Assembly (NCBI GenBank): GCA_047528275.1
Contig: CP180023.1
Location: 1,364,001 to 1,428,000, forward strand
DNA from: G039954875 sp047528275
GTDB lineage: Bacteria > Bacteroidota > Bacteroidia > Flavobacteriales > Blattabacteriaceae
Direction: 5' to 3'
DNA length: 64,000 nucleotides
The notes beneath the pieces were generated by a model. That model had not been told where the DNA came from, did no database searches, and worked only from the letters and a program-made list of their open reading frames with translations. Shown here in pieces: positions 27,421-37,082 of the stretch. Both the position numbers and the translations under genes were made by a program. Position 1 is the stretch's first letter; every line of letters starts with the position of its first letter.

Positions 27421-28968
27421 TTAATCTCTTAAAAACTTTTGAATGAACTCTACTCTTCTATTTTCATCGTTTTTGGAAAGTCCTGTCTCTGAATTCTTAG
27501 CAGTACAATTTTTGATTTTATAATGCTTGTCATCACATTCAGGATACTTCAACTTGGTCTTTCTTTTGGCCACCACAGTCAATCTGGATGCTTTGACACC
27601 CTCTGAGACTAGAAATTTCTTAACACTCTCACCTCTTTTTTTACTCAATTTGAAATTGTATGGAGCAGATCCGGAAGCATCAGTATGGCCGATTATAACA
27701 AAGTTAGTATGGGGGTATTCTATCATCAGTGCAGCAGCCTCTTTTAGTGTACTATGATATTTAGGCTTGATTGCAGCATTGTTCAGATCGAATTGGATCC
27801 CTTTGAATTCCTTATTGATGTTATTGAGTCGCTCTTTACCTACCGTATCAAACTCTTTTTTGATCGATTTTTTCTCCTGTAGGGGACAACCTTGGTTGGA
27901 AGATAGCCCATGTACGGTCACACACTTGTCATAAAGGTCGATCACGCCATCTAGATCTACATCTAGTGCTTTACCGCTACCATCTACACGAGCACTGGTA
28001 GGAGTATTCAATTCTACATCCCAATCATCGCAAACACCATCATTGTCATTGTCTCCTTTTTTACACACTTTGAAATCTACTTTAGGTACTTTTTGAGGTG
28101 GATAGAGTGCTTGTAAGGGATCATACCAGAACAAAGACTCGGGATGGCCTCCAATAGTGTACGTAAAACCTAAAGATGTCGTAAAGAAGGAGTCATATCT
28201 CCCGGGCTTAATATCTGCTACAGAAAGTCTTTCATCTCCACGACTACCGAATCCTGAGCCATCAAAGGCCTCATCCCCAGTATAGATCCACATACCTCTA
28301 AGTTCTGCATCAAATCTACGACTGATCTTATATTTCAAACCTAAACCTCCTTGAAAAAAAATAGAACCTAAACCAGATGAGAACATTATCTTATCGTTAT
28401 AGCTTGATTGCATTCCTTCAAGCTTACTACCGTCGGAAGAGTTTAATTTCGTTATATAGTACAATACTCCTGGTCCAGCATAACCGTGGAGAGCCCATCT
28501 GTACTGCGACTTGTTGTCTACCCCTCTAAGTAGAGAAGTAAAATTGACATCTGTAAGTAAAGACATTCCCCAATAATTGGTTTTTCCTATCCAATAGGCT
28601 CTCTTCATCAGCCCCCCTTCATTAGGTCGACTGAATTGCTTGGTCTGTCCGTATTGACCCAAAAGTTGCAAGCCAAAGGCATGAGTGATTTGTTTGGTGA
28701 TGGGTAATTGTACATCGTATCCCCAACTCTTGTTGTCTTTAGTAAAACTTCTCAAGTCTCCACTATGTAAGACAGGTACCCCGCCATACAGACCAATAGA
28801 CCAACTGTTAAACTTCACTTTGTTAATAGTAAAATTTACATATTTCTTTTCTCTTCCATAATATTTACCATCTTGATGGTTTTCTTCTATTTCCTTCTCC
28901 TGACCAAAAATACAATTCCCAAAGAGGAATATTCCTAAAGCTAAAATATTGATAAGATTCTTTTCCAT
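27421..28968 (-). CDS. OmpA-family outer membrane protein with calcium-binding repeats
   Basis: The 515-residue product begins with a signal peptide (LINILALGIFLFGNCIFGQE). Residues about 50-290 form an aromatic, strand-rich region likely to be an outer-membrane beta-barrel. A thrombospondin-type-3-like segment follows (DNDNDGVCDDWD and DVDLDGVIDLYDKC) near residues 308-350. The C-terminal 130 residues are an OmpA-like peptidoglycan-binding domain with VIIGHTDASGSAPYN and a NRRVEFI ending. It likely anchors the outer membrane to the wall. Among several dead exported-protein genes it is the one clearly intact surface protein here. Confidence 0.88.
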   Translation of the reverse strand: MEKNLINILALGIFLFGNCIFGQEKEIEENHQDGKYYGREKKYVNFTINKVKFNSWSIGLYGGVPVLHSGDLRSFTKDNKSWGYDVQLPITKQITHAFGLQLLGQYGQTKQFSRPNEGGLMKRAYWIGKTNYWGMSLLTDVNFTSLLRGVDNKSQYRWALHGYAGPGVLYYITKLNSSDGSKLEGMQSSYNDKIMFSSGLGSIFFQGGLGLKYKISRRFDAELRGMWIYTGDEAFDGSGFGSRGDERLSVADIKPGRYDSFFTTSLGFTYTIGGHPESLFWYDPLQALYPPQKVPKVDFKVCKKGDNDNDGVCDDWDVELNTPTSARVDGSGKALDVDLDGVIDLYDKCVTVHGLSSNQGCPLQEKKSIKKEFDTVGKERLNNINKEFKGIQFDLNNAAIKPKYHSTLKEAAALMIEYPHTNFVIIGHTDASGSAPYNFKLSKKRGESVKKFLVSEGVKASRLTVVAKRKTKLKYPECDDKHYKIKNCTAKNSETGLSKNDENRRVEFIQKFLRD

Positions 28969-29084
28969 GGTAATTTTTTTTATTCTTCAAACTATATGTT
29001 TTTTTAAAAAAAAACATCACAAAAAGCATGGCTCGAAGTCATTTTTAAAGTCATAATCTCTCACCTCGAACAAGACCATGATGG

Positions 29085-29092
29085 CAAATATA
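29085..29092 (-). promoter_or_regulatory. Putative -7 promoter element for the OmpA-family gene
   Basis: The minus strand reads TATATTTG, an exact consensus match, about 117 bases before the start codon, implying a 5' leader of roughly 110 nt. A self-complementary T/A tract lies inside that leader at 28998-29017. Confidence 0.4.
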
Positions 29093-29136
29093 AAAAATAT
29101 CATGAAAATGTGTAGACAAGCTATTTAAGATTGTCA

Positions 29137-29634
29137 TCAATCAATTTTTTTCACGCTCAAAAGATCTGTACATCGTGACAACAATGTGTTCAAGGTCAAA
29201 CCAAATATAGGATGTTGTTTTTGCGGAGCCAATTCACACATAGGCTTAAGGACAAATCTGCGTAGATGCAACAAAGGGTGAGGGATCGAAAGCCTAGACC
29301 CTTCAAAAACTATTTGATTATAAAATAAAATATCAATATCAATCTCTCGGTCTTCGTAAAATCTGTCTGAACTTTTTGATGTTTTCCCCAAAGACCATTC
29401 GACACCAAGGATACCTTTCAAAAGATCCATAGGAGAATGAGTAGTCTTTAATCTCAAAACCCTATTCCAAAATACAGGAGCATCTTTCATTTCCCAAGGC
29501 TGGCTTTCGTAATAGGAAGAGGTTTCTACTATCTCACCCATACGTTGTGCAATCAAGATTAAGGAAATATCTAAATATTGTTTTTTATCTCCTTTATTAC
29601 TTCCTAACATCAAAAAGACCTGACTAAACGGCAT
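29137..29634 (-). CDS. folK: 2-amino-4-hydroxy-6-hydroxymethyldihydropteridine diphosphokinase
   Basis: FolK transfers pyrophosphate from ATP to the pterin in folate synthesis. The 165-residue product shows LMLGSNKGDKKQYLD at the N-terminus, SSYYESQPW near residue 40, YEDREIDIDILFYN near 92 that supplies the magnesium-binding aspartates, and IPHPLLHLRRFVLKPM near 118. All are hallmark motifs and the length is typical. It is divergent from sppA. Retained folate synthesis fits the retained glycine cleavage system, which feeds one-carbon units into folate; this link is inference. Confidence 0.94.
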   Translation of the reverse strand: MPFSQVFLMLGSNKGDKKQYLDISLILIAQRMGEIVETSSYYESQPWEMKDAPVFWNRVLRLKTTHSPMDLLKGILGVEWSLGKTSKSSDRFYEDREIDIDILFYNQIVFEGSRLSIPHPLLHLRRFVLKPMCELAPQKQHPIFGLTLNTLLSRCTDLLSVKKID

Positions 29635-29659
29635 GATCGATGTTCTTAATTTATTTGAC

Positions 29660-29667
29660 TAATTTTG
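29660..29667 (+). promoter_or_regulatory. Putative -7 promoter element for sppA
   Basis: TAATTTTG matches the consensus exactly and lies 29 bases before the sppA ATG in the folK-sppA divergent gap. Confidence 0.4.
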
Positions 29668-29695
29668 CCTAGCAAATTTAATAAATCCTTGATTT

Positions 29696-31438
29696 ATGAA
29701 AAACATTCTCAAAACTGCTATAGGAACAGTATTGGGTATTTTTATTTTTTTGTTCATCATGGCAGGAGTGGGTGTCGTATTAAGTATCATCCTCTGGTCT
29801 TCAGTTAATAGGACTGGACAAAACAGGAATAAAGCGACTGTACTTCAAATTAAATTAACTTCTACCATCATAGAAAAAGGAGATGAAAGCGAATCATTTT
29901 TATCTTACCCGCCTCATTTAAGAAGTATTAAACTTAAAGGAATTCTCAAGGCCATCGAAAAGGCTAAGGGAGATGAAAACATCAAAGGGATCAGCCTGGA
30001 GTTGGATCAAGTGAAAGCAGGGATCACACAACTGAAAGACATACGAGCTGTTTTGGAAGATTTCAAAAATTCAAAAAAATTCATCTATACCTATGGGCAA
30101 CAATATTCTCAAGAAGCCTATTATCTAGGATCAGTGGCCGATTCAGTCTTTCTCAATCCATCTGGAAGCATAGATTTCAAAGGGTTGAGTCTAGAACAAC
30201 CCTTCTACAAAAAGCTAGCGGAAAAATTTGGTGTGAACTTCACTACATACAGGCATGGAAAATATAAATCAATTACCGAACCTTATACTCAGAACAAAAT
30301 GAGCCAAGAGAGTCGTGAACAATCCGTTCGATTGCTCCATGATATTTGGGGAAATCTCATCACTGAGATTGGCCAATCACGCAACATAGTTCCTGAAAAG
30401 CTCAATCAGATTGCTGACGAATTGTCTGGGACCATTGCTGAATTATCTTATCAAAACCGACTGGTCGATCAATTGGTCTATTACGATGAATTTATAAAAA
30501 TCATCCAGACCAAATTGAAGATCAAGTCTACAGAAAAAGTACCTTTCATTAGCCTTTCGGATTACATCGAACATCTTCCTGAAAAAACTTCCAAAAACAA
30601 TATTGCTATACTCTATGCCTCAGGCATGATCTTACAAGGAAATGGGAATCAAGAAATCCAAGACGAAACCTACAAAAATCTCATCACTGAGATCAAAGAC
30701 AATCCATCGATCCAAGCCGTCGTATTGCGGATCAATTCCCGAGGTGGAGATGCATTGGCCTCGGAAAATATCTATCGCGAATTACTCAATCTGAAAAAAG
30801 AAAAACCTCTTATCGTCTCACTTGGAGATTATGCTGCTTCTGGAGGCTATTATATAGCTGCTGCGGGTGATCAGATTCTAGCTTCACCTATAAGCATCAC
30901 GGGCTCTATCGGAGTAATCGGGTTAATCCCCGATGTAAAAAAACTCAGCGAAAAACTAGGCATCACTACTGATAGTGTAACTACCAATGCTAATAGCATT
31001 CCTTTTTCTCCTCTAAGCAGTGTCAATTCACAATACAAAAAGATGATGATACAAAACATCGAAAAGTTTTATAGTACCTTCATAAGCCATGTGGCCCAAG
31101 GAAGAAAAATGTCATTTGAGCAAATAAACGCCATAGCTCAAGGCCAGATATGGTCTGGGAAAGAAGCTTTGGAAAAAGGTTTAATAGACCGTCTAGGTAA
31201 TCTCAATGATGCAATAAAATTCGCCGCCAAAAAGGCCAAGATTCAAAAATATGCCATCGTGGAATTCCCTAAAAGTAGCTTGTGGTCCGAGACACTAAAA
31301 AATTTCTACAAGAACGCAAATATACAAAATCAGGTTAGGCAAGTACTTGGACCCAAATATTCAAGGCTCATCACAGAATTCAATTATCTAAGATCTCCAG
31401 CTACAATATATGCTCAATCATCTTTCAAAATATATTGA
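29696..31438 (+). CDS. sppA: Signal peptide peptidase SppA, long (67K) form
   Basis: SppA is a membrane-anchored serine protease that degrades leftover signal peptides. The 580-residue product has one N-terminal membrane helix (about residues 9-36, FLFIMAGVGVVLSIILW) and two tandem peptidase_S49 repeats. The catalytic lysine is in RHGKYKSITEPYTQN near residue 188 in the first repeat and the catalytic serine in GDYAASGGYYIAAAG near 382 in the second. Length matches the long E. coli-like class. It is intact even though much of the exported proteome nearby is dead. Confidence 0.93.
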   Translation: MKNILKTAIGTVLGIFIFLFIMAGVGVVLSIILWSSVNRTGQNRNKATVLQIKLTSTIIEKGDESESFLSYPPHLRSIKLKGILKAIEKAKGDENIKGISLELDQVKAGITQLKDIRAVLEDFKNSKKFIYTYGQQYSQEAYYLGSVADSVFLNPSGSIDFKGLSLEQPFYKKLAEKFGVNFTTYRHGKYKSITEPYTQNKMSQESREQSVRLLHDIWGNLITEIGQSRNIVPEKLNQIADELSGTIAELSYQNRLVDQLVYYDEFIKIIQTKLKIKSTEKVPFISLSDYIEHLPEKTSKNNIAILYASGMILQGNGNQEIQDETYKNLITEIKDNPSIQAVVLRINSRGGDALASENIYRELLNLKKEKPLIVSLGDYAASGGYYIAAAGDQILASPISITGSIGVIGLIPDVKKLSEKLGITTDSVTTNANSIPFSPLSSVNSQYKKMMIQNIEKFYSTFISHVAQGRKMSFEQINAIAQGQIWSGKEALEKGLIDRLGNLNDAIKFAAKKAKIQKYAIVEFPKSSLWSETLKNFYKNANIQNQVRQVLGPKYSRLITEFNYLRSPATIYAQSSFKIY

Positions 31439-31442
31439 GAAT

Positions 31443-31496
31443 AAAAAATACCTCTTTACCAAATTCTCTAAGAGAGGCGCAGTAAGTATTTTTTTA
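31443..31496 (+). terminator. Possible terminator after sppA
   Basis: A hairpin with outer A-run/T-run pairing (AAAAAATAC with GTATTTTTT) and inner CCTCT/AGAGG pairing ends in seven Ts just after the sppA stop and before the mreB promoter. An unpaired bulge of several bases weakens it. Confidence 0.4.
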
Positions 31497-31511
31497 TTCC
31501 ACGCAAGTTGA

Positions 31512-31519
31512 TACTTTTG
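31512..31519 (+). promoter_or_regulatory. Putative -7 promoter element for the mre/rod operon
   Basis: TACTTTTG matches TAnnTTTG exactly, 37 bases before the mreB ATG. No clear TTTG lies about 20 bases further up. AAAAGGA at 31542-31548 is a good ribosome binding site for mreB. Confidence 0.45.
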
Positions 31520-31555
31520 TCTGAGTCAATCTAAATCGAGTTAAAAGGAAACTGC

Positions 31556-32581
31556 ATGGGTTTGTTTAATTTTTTTATTCAAAATCTAGCTATAGACTTA
31601 GGCACAGCCAATACACTGATCATACACAATGACAAGATCGTAGTAGACAGCCCATCTATCATAGCTATCGACATGCGAATCAAAAAGGTTCTAGCTGTAG
31701 GAGAACAGGCTAAGCAAATGCAAGGTAAAACACACGAAAACATCAAGATCTATCGACCACTCAAAGACGGTGTGATCGCAGACTATCAAATTGCAGAACT
31801 CATGATTAGGGAATTCTTGAAGAAAATCCCCGACGTCAATAGAAAATTCTTTACTCCTGCTCTAAGAATGGTTATCTGTATCCCTTCAGGGATCACTGAA
31901 GTGGAAAAAAGAGCTGTAAAAGATTCAGCCCAACATCTCAACGCCAAAGAGATCTATCTGATCGAAGAACCGATGGCAGCCGCCATCGGATCAGGTATCC
32001 CCGTCACCAAGCCTGAAGGTACGATGATCATCGACATCGGTGGGGGTACCTCAGAGATTGGTGTAATCGCCTTAGGTGGTATCGTTTGTCAAAAATCCAT
32101 CAAAATCGCTGGAGACGTCTTCACCAACGATATCGCCTACTTCATGCGAACCAAGTACAACCTCTATGTCGGCGAGCGCACTGCAGAAAAGATCAAAATC
32201 GAAGTAGGAGCCGCTGTGGAAAACCTCGAACACCCTCCAGAAGATATCTCTGTACAAGGCAGAGACCTGATGACGGGCAAACCCAAAGAGATGAGTATCT
32301 CCTATAAAGAAACAGTTCAAGCCCTCGATAAATCTATTCTTCGTGTAGAAGATGCTGTCATGGAAACCCTTTCACAAACCCCTCCAGAGCTCTCGGCTGA
32401 TATCTATAGAACAGGAATTTATATGGCTGGAGGCGGATCGATGCTCAGAGGACTCGACCAACGAATCTCCAAAAAGACCGGACTACCAGTATATCTGACA
32501 GAAGACCCCTTGAGAGCTGTAGTGAGAGGTACAGGGGTAGCATTGAAAAACATCGATAAATTTACCTTCTTAATGAAGTAA
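31556..32581 (+). CDS. mreB: Rod shape-determining protein MreB
   Basis: MreB is the bacterial actin homologue whose membrane filaments direct side-wall peptidoglycan synthesis. The 341-residue product has the actin phosphate-1 motif AIDLGTANTLI near residue 12, EEPMAAAIGSGIPV, phosphate-2 IIDIGGGTSEIGVIAL near 160 and the adenosine motif TGIYMAGGGSMLRGL near 287. The amphipathic N-terminus MGLFNFFIQ suits membrane binding. It heads a tightly packed operon mreB-mreC-mreD-mrdA-rodA, the complete elongasome set, all open. This implies a rod-shaped, walled cell. Confidence 0.97.
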   Translation: MGLFNFFIQNLAIDLGTANTLIIHNDKIVVDSPSIIAIDMRIKKVLAVGEQAKQMQGKTHENIKIYRPLKDGVIADYQIAELMIREFLKKIPDVNRKFFTPALRMVICIPSGITEVEKRAVKDSAQHLNAKEIYLIEEPMAAAIGSGIPVTKPEGTMIIDIGGGTSEIGVIALGGIVCQKSIKIAGDVFTNDIAYFMRTKYNLYVGERTAEKIKIEVGAAVENLEHPPEDISVQGRDLMTGKPKEMSISYKETVQALDKSILRVEDAVMETLSQTPPELSADIYRTGIYMAGGGSMLRGLDQRISKKTGLPVYLTEDPLRAVVRGTGVALKNIDKFTFLMK

Positions 32582-32603
32582 TCCATTTGAATAATTTCGG
32601 CCT

Positions 32604-33449
32604 ATGCATGAAGTATTGAAGTTCTTTTTGAAATGGTGGTTTTTTCTTTTTTTTATTTTTCTAGAAACCATAGCTCTTTTCTTCACCTTTTCAAAAAGCC
32701 GGTTTCATGAGGCTGTTTATAATGATTATACCCATACCATCCTGGGGAAGATTTATCAAGCAAAATCCGATGTGCAGACTTATTTCTCCTTGAGCGAAGA
32801 AAATAAAAAACTCGCCTGCGAAAACGCTATACTCCGTCATGAATTACAAACTTCCAAGCTCATCAAAACCAGCAAAAACGATCTCAAAGAAACAGACACC
32901 GTATACCTACAAGAATATACCTATACCCCTGTTAGGATCATCAATAACAGCATTTATCAACAAGAGAATTTTCTCACTCTCAACAAGGGAAAAGAAGATG
33001 GTATCCAAGTAGATATGGGCGTGATCCTTCCCAATGGTATTGCAGGCCTCATCATCAAAACTTCACCACATTTCAGCACAGCAATTTCCTTGCTCAATAC
33101 CCAGATCAAAATCAACACCCGACTCAAAAAAAGTCGGTATTTCGGGACACTCAGTTGGGATGGTACGGACCATGATATCGTTATATTGCAAGACATCCCT
33201 AAACACGTACCCCTCACCAAAGGAGAGGTGGTAGAGACCGATGGTAAATCAGCTATTTTTCCCGAAGGTATAGCTATTGGGACAGTGGCGCACTATCAAT
33301 TGGATCAAGAAAGTGCTACTTATCGTATCAAAGTCAAATTACGAGCAGATCTTGCGGCTATAGAAAACGCTTATGTGGTCAAGAATCTCTTCAAAAAAGA
33401 ACGGAAAAGCATTCAAGTTATTCCATCTAAACAGATACCTACTCGATGA
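32604..33449 (+). CDS. mreC: Rod shape-determining protein MreC
   Basis: MreC is a bitopic protein that links cytoplasmic MreB to periplasmic wall synthases. The 281-residue product has a short cytoplasmic start, one membrane helix (about residues 11-28), a coiled-coil with YFSLSEENKKLACENAILRH near residue 55-75, and the paired beta-barrel domain with VDMGVILPNGIAGLI and HYQLDQESATYRIKVKL. It follows mreB by 22 bases and its TGA overlaps the mreD ATG (ATGA), showing translational coupling. Confidence 0.92.
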   Translation: MHEVLKFFLKWWFFLFFIFLETIALFFTFSKSRFHEAVYNDYTHTILGKIYQAKSDVQTYFSLSEENKKLACENAILRHELQTSKLIKTSKNDLKETDTVYLQEYTYTPVRIINNSIYQQENFLTLNKGKEDGIQVDMGVILPNGIAGLIIKTSPHFSTAISLLNTQIKINTRLKKSRYFGTLSWDGTDHDIVILQDIPKHVPLTKGEVVETDGKSAIFPEGIAIGTVAHYQLDQESATYRIKVKLRADLAAIENAYVVKNLFKKERKSIQVIPSKQIPTR

Positions 33450-33952
33450 CTTTCAGGAGCCTTATATTCCATTTATTTTTCATTTTGTGGCTTTGTGCCT
33501 TTCAGATATTGGTATTGAATCAGATTAGCTTTCTAGGGTATATCAATCCTTATCTCTATATTCTTTTTGTATTGAGTTACCCTCCATATGAAAGTCGATT
33601 TATGTTGGTAATCTTATCTTTTTCAATGGGTTGTATAATAGATTATTTTATGAACACTGGCGGAATGCATGCCTTTGGTATTATATTAACGGCTTATCTA
33701 AAACTAGATGTATTGCGTCTAGTCGCTGGAAAGAACATCATTACCGATGATGACTTTTCAATTCATGAATTGTCTTTTTTAAAAAAATGTTCTTACATTT
33801 TTATCTTAATAATCATCCATTATTTTTCTCTTTTCTTGCTTGAATTATTTAAAATATCCAATCTAGAAATCATCTTATTAAAGGCTACATTTGGTACAAT
33901 CTTTACCACTGTCCTGTGTTTGATCTATTTCTCATTGACAGAAAAAAAATAA
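33446..33952 (+). CDS. mreD: Rod shape-determining protein MreD (membrane)
   Basis: The 168-residue product is highly hydrophobic with five or six likely membrane helices (for example LIFHLFFILWLCAFQILVLN at the N-terminus). It has little motif content, and the call rests on its size, hydrophobicity, INPYLYILFVLSYPP segment and position between mreC and the class B PBP gene, the standard order. It starts inside the mreC stop (ATGA overlap) and mrdA starts three bases after its end. Confidence 0.88.
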   Translation: MTFRSLIFHLFFILWLCAFQILVLNQISFLGYINPYLYILFVLSYPPYESRFMLVILSFSMGCIIDYFMNTGGMHAFGIILTAYLKLDVLRLVAGKNIITDDDFSIHELSFLKKCSYIFILIIIHYFSLFLLELFKISNLEIILLKATFGTIFTTVLCLIYFSLTEKK

Positions 33953-33955
33953 GTC

Positions 33956-35854
33956 TTGAAAAGATTATTTGTTTTTTATAGTATCCTGATATTCATAGGT
34001 GCAGCCTTGCTTATGAGATTGGCTTACATCCAACTTTTATCACGGAAATATATTTTCAGCGCCTTTAATATCTCTATCAAACAGGAGATCATCATCCCCG
34101 ATAGGGGTTACATCTTCGATAGAAGCGACAAGTTGCTGGTATACAATCAACCAATCTACGAACTCACAGTGATCCCTATGTATGTAGATGAAAACTTCGA
34201 TGTAGAAGGATTTTGTCAACTCATAGGCATCGACAGAGATACTTTTGATAAAAATCTAGCTAAAGCTCAAACTTATTCTAAATATTTACCTTCTGTATTT
34301 CTCTCCTACATCTCAAAGGAAAAATTTGCACTCATTCAGGAAAAACCGCATCGATACAAAGGATTCGATGTAGTGAAACGTTCTTTGAGGGACTATAAAG
34401 TTCAAAGTGCAGCCAACATCTTAGGATACATTGGAGAAGTAGGGCCTAAACAGATCAAAAAAGAACCCGATTATTATCAAATAGGCGATTTTGCCGGTTG
34501 GGCTGGGGTGGAAAAATCTTATGAAAAGGTATTACGAGGTGAAAAAGGAATCAAATACTGGATGAGAGATCGAAAGGGGCGTATAATCGGTTCCTACAAC
34601 AATGGAGAAAATGATGTGAAAGCTGTTCGTGTCGATGATATTTCCCTGACAATAGATTGGGAATTACAAGATTATGCAGAACGCCTCATGTATAAAAAAA
34701 AGGGGGGCATTGTAGCGATCGATCCAAAAAACGGAGAAATCTTGAGTTTGGTTTCCAGCCCGATCCTCGATCCAAATCTATTCGTTGGAGAAGACCGCTC
34801 TAAAGCAATCTCTAGATTGCTCGAAGACACTATAAATAATCCTCTTTTCGACAGGGCTACTCAGGGTCTTTATCCGCCAGGCTCTCCTTTCAAGGTACTC
34901 ACAGAATTAGCTGGCCTACAAATGGGGGTTGTAGATACAACTACCTCCTTTACCTGTAAACACGGTTTCCGTTATGGGCCAAGAAAAATTAATTGCCATT
35001 GTGGTACTTACGGTCGGCCCATTGGTATTGAAACGGCTGTAGCACTATCTTGCAATAATTACTTTGCACAAGTTTATAAAAGGATAATCGAAAAGTATCC
35101 TAAAGAACCAGCTAAAAGTCTTGATGAATGGAACGAAATCATAAAAAGCTTCGGTTTAGGGGATTATCTTGATAACGACCTAGCTACCGGTTATAAAGGA
35201 AGAATACCTTCAGGGGCTTATTACAACAAAAAGTACGGTCCGAAACGATGGAATGCGCTCACTATTATTTCGAATAGTATTGGACAAGGAGAAGTAGATG
35301 TCACTCCGATACAATTGGCTAATATAACTGCAGCCATAGCCAATCGGGGTTTTTTTTATACTCCCCATATCATCAAAGCGATCAATCATCAAGCGATCTC
35401 TGATCCCAACTATACCCAAGCTAAATACACCAAAGTAACACCGTCATACTTTGAACCAGTGATCCGTGGTATGGAAAAGGCATTTTTGATCGGTACTGGA
35501 CGAAGTTCTAAAGCGCCCAACATCAGCATGGCTGGAAAAACTGGAACGGCACAAAATTTCACCAAGATCAATGGTAAAATCGTTGCTTTGGCAGACCACT
35601 CGATATTCACGCTCTTTGCTCCTGTAGAAGATCCTCAAATCGCTATTGCTGTGATGATTGAAAATGGAGGATTTGGTGCCCGATGGGCTGGACCAATCGC
35701 TAGTTTGATCGCTGAGAAACACATCAAGAAGACTGTACAAAGAACAGGACTCGAACAACGCATGATGACCTCTGGCTTACAAGGAGTCTATGATCATATT
35801 GCAAGATTGAAACATTTTAATGTTATAAATCCGTCTAATGAGCAAAAGAAATAA
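33956..35854 (+). CDS. mrdA: Penicillin-binding protein 2 (class B transpeptidase)
   Basis: PBP2 cross-links peptidoglycan during cell elongation together with RodA. The 632-residue product has an N-terminal membrane helix (about residues 5-22), the dimerisation domain with IIIPDRGYIFDRSDKLLVYN, and a transpeptidase domain with all three active-site motifs: SxxK in PPGSPFKVLTE near residue 317, SxN in ALSCNNYFAQVY near 363 and KTG in MAGKTGTAQNF near 525. The start codon is TTG at 33956, three bases after mreD; the resulting N-terminus LKRLFVFYSILIF fits the family. It overlaps rodA by 17 bases. Confidence 0.95.
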   Translation: MKRLFVFYSILIFIGAALLMRLAYIQLLSRKYIFSAFNISIKQEIIIPDRGYIFDRSDKLLVYNQPIYELTVIPMYVDENFDVEGFCQLIGIDRDTFDKNLAKAQTYSKYLPSVFLSYISKEKFALIQEKPHRYKGFDVVKRSLRDYKVQSAANILGYIGEVGPKQIKKEPDYYQIGDFAGWAGVEKSYEKVLRGEKGIKYWMRDRKGRIIGSYNNGENDVKAVRVDDISLTIDWELQDYAERLMYKKKGGIVAIDPKNGEILSLVSSPILDPNLFVGEDRSKAISRLLEDTINNPLFDRATQGLYPPGSPFKVLTELAGLQMGVVDTTTSFTCKHGFRYGPRKINCHCGTYGRPIGIETAVALSCNNYFAQVYKRIIEKYPKEPAKSLDEWNEIIKSFGLGDYLDNDLATGYKGRIPSGAYYNKKYGPKRWNALTIISNSIGQGEVDVTPIQLANITAAIANRGFFYTPHIIKAINHQAISDPNYTQAKYTKVTPSYFEPVIRGMEKAFLIGTGRSSKAPNISMAGKTGTAQNFTKINGKIVALADHSIFTLFAPVEDPQIAIAVMIENGGFGARWAGPIASLIAEKHIKKTVQRTGLEQRMMTSGLQGVYDHIARLKHFNVINPSNEQKK

Positions 35855-37082
35855 AACACTCTTAGGAAATATTGACTGGTGGATCGTCTTAATCTATCTA
35901 GCTATGGTGTGTTTTGGTTGGATGAATATTTATTCGGTTACTTTCGAAAAAGCTGATAAACAATTGATCTGGATCGCGTTGAGCTTCGTATTAATATTGG
36001 CCATATTTTTACTCAGCCCTACCGACTACAAATATTTCTCTTTTACTTTTTACCTGATGACGCTATTCCTGCTCATCGGAGTATTAATTTTCGGAAAGAC
36101 CATTAATGGAGCCAAGGCTTGGTACACTTTTGGCCCAATCAGTTTCCAACCTGCTGAACTAGCCAAGATCGCTACGGCTTTGGTTATCGCTAGGGTGATG
36201 AGCCAACCTAATGTGTCTATCAAAAATAGTAAAACTTTGCTCACTCTGGGGGTCCTATTAGGCTCACCCATTGCACTGATCCTTTTACAACCGGATCCGG
36301 GGTCAGTATTGGTTTTTTCTTCCTTTATGCTTGTCTTTTATAGAGAAGGGCTCTCTATGCAGCTGATCCTCATCGGTCTTTTTTTGGTTGGACTCTTTTT
36401 ACTTTCACTCAACCTTTCGCCTTGGTTGATCATGGGAAGCATGGGTATGATTTTTTTGCTCTATATGTTTTTCTTTCCGCAAAAAAAATCCAAAAACTGG
36501 ATACTACCTGTTTTTATTTTCGTAGGACTGAGTGTTTTTGTCTTTGACGCTCCAATTATGTTCGAAAAATTGCTTAAACAACACCACAAGGATCGAATCA
36601 CCATTCTATTTAAGGATGAATTCGATAAAAAGTATCGAGATAATATAGGATATAATCTTTTTTCTTCCAAGGCTGCTATCGCTTCAGGGGAATTCTCAGG
36701 AAAAGGGTTTCAAAAGGGCACGGTCACCAAAGGAAAATTTGTGCCAGAACAATATACAGATTACATCTTTTGCACAGTGGGCGAGGAGTGGGGATTTAGA
36801 GGAAGTGCATTACTGATCATTATTTACTTATTGTTCATCGGCCGAATTTATTTTCTGGCTGAAAAACAGAAAGATAGTTTTGCTCGTGTCTTTGGCTACT
36901 CGGCAGGGAGTATCTTACTCTTGCATCTGGTGATCAACTTGGGTATGGTCATGGGGTTATTGCCTACTGTAGGCATCCCTCTACCCTTTTTCAGTTATGG
37001 CGGATCTTCCTTATGGTCGTTTACAGTCTTAGTATTTATATTCATTCGATTAAATGCTTCTGACCGAAATAGTCTAATTTAA
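35838..37082 (+). CDS. rodA: Rod shape-determining protein RodA (SEDS glycosyltransferase)
   Basis: RodA polymerises lipid II into glycan strands and pairs with PBP2. The 414-residue product has about ten membrane helices and SEDS signatures: GAKAWYTFGPISFQPAELAK near residue 92, LILLQPDPGSVLVF near 145 and the C-terminal MGLLPTVGIPLPFFSYGGSS near 375. The acidic residue after QP is present. It ends the elongasome operon; immediately downstream, convergent, lies a dead TlpA-like gene. Confidence 0.95.
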   Translation: MSKRNKTLLGNIDWWIVLIYLAMVCFGWMNIYSVTFEKADKQLIWIALSFVLILAIFLLSPTDYKYFSFTFYLMTLFLLIGVLIFGKTINGAKAWYTFGPISFQPAELAKIATALVIARVMSQPNVSIKNSKTLLTLGVLLGSPIALILLQPDPGSVLVFSSFMLVFYREGLSMQLILIGLFLVGLFLLSLNLSPWLIMGSMGMIFLLYMFFFPQKKSKNWILPVFIFVGLSVFVFDAPIMFEKLLKQHHKDRITILFKDEFDKKYRDNIGYNLFSSKAAIASGEFSGKGFQKGTVTKGKFVPEQYTDYIFCTVGEEWGFRGSALLIIIYLLFIGRIYFLAEKQKDSFARVFGYSAGSILLLHLVINLGMVMGLLPTVGIPLPFFSYGGSSLWSFTVLVFIFIRLNASDRNSLI

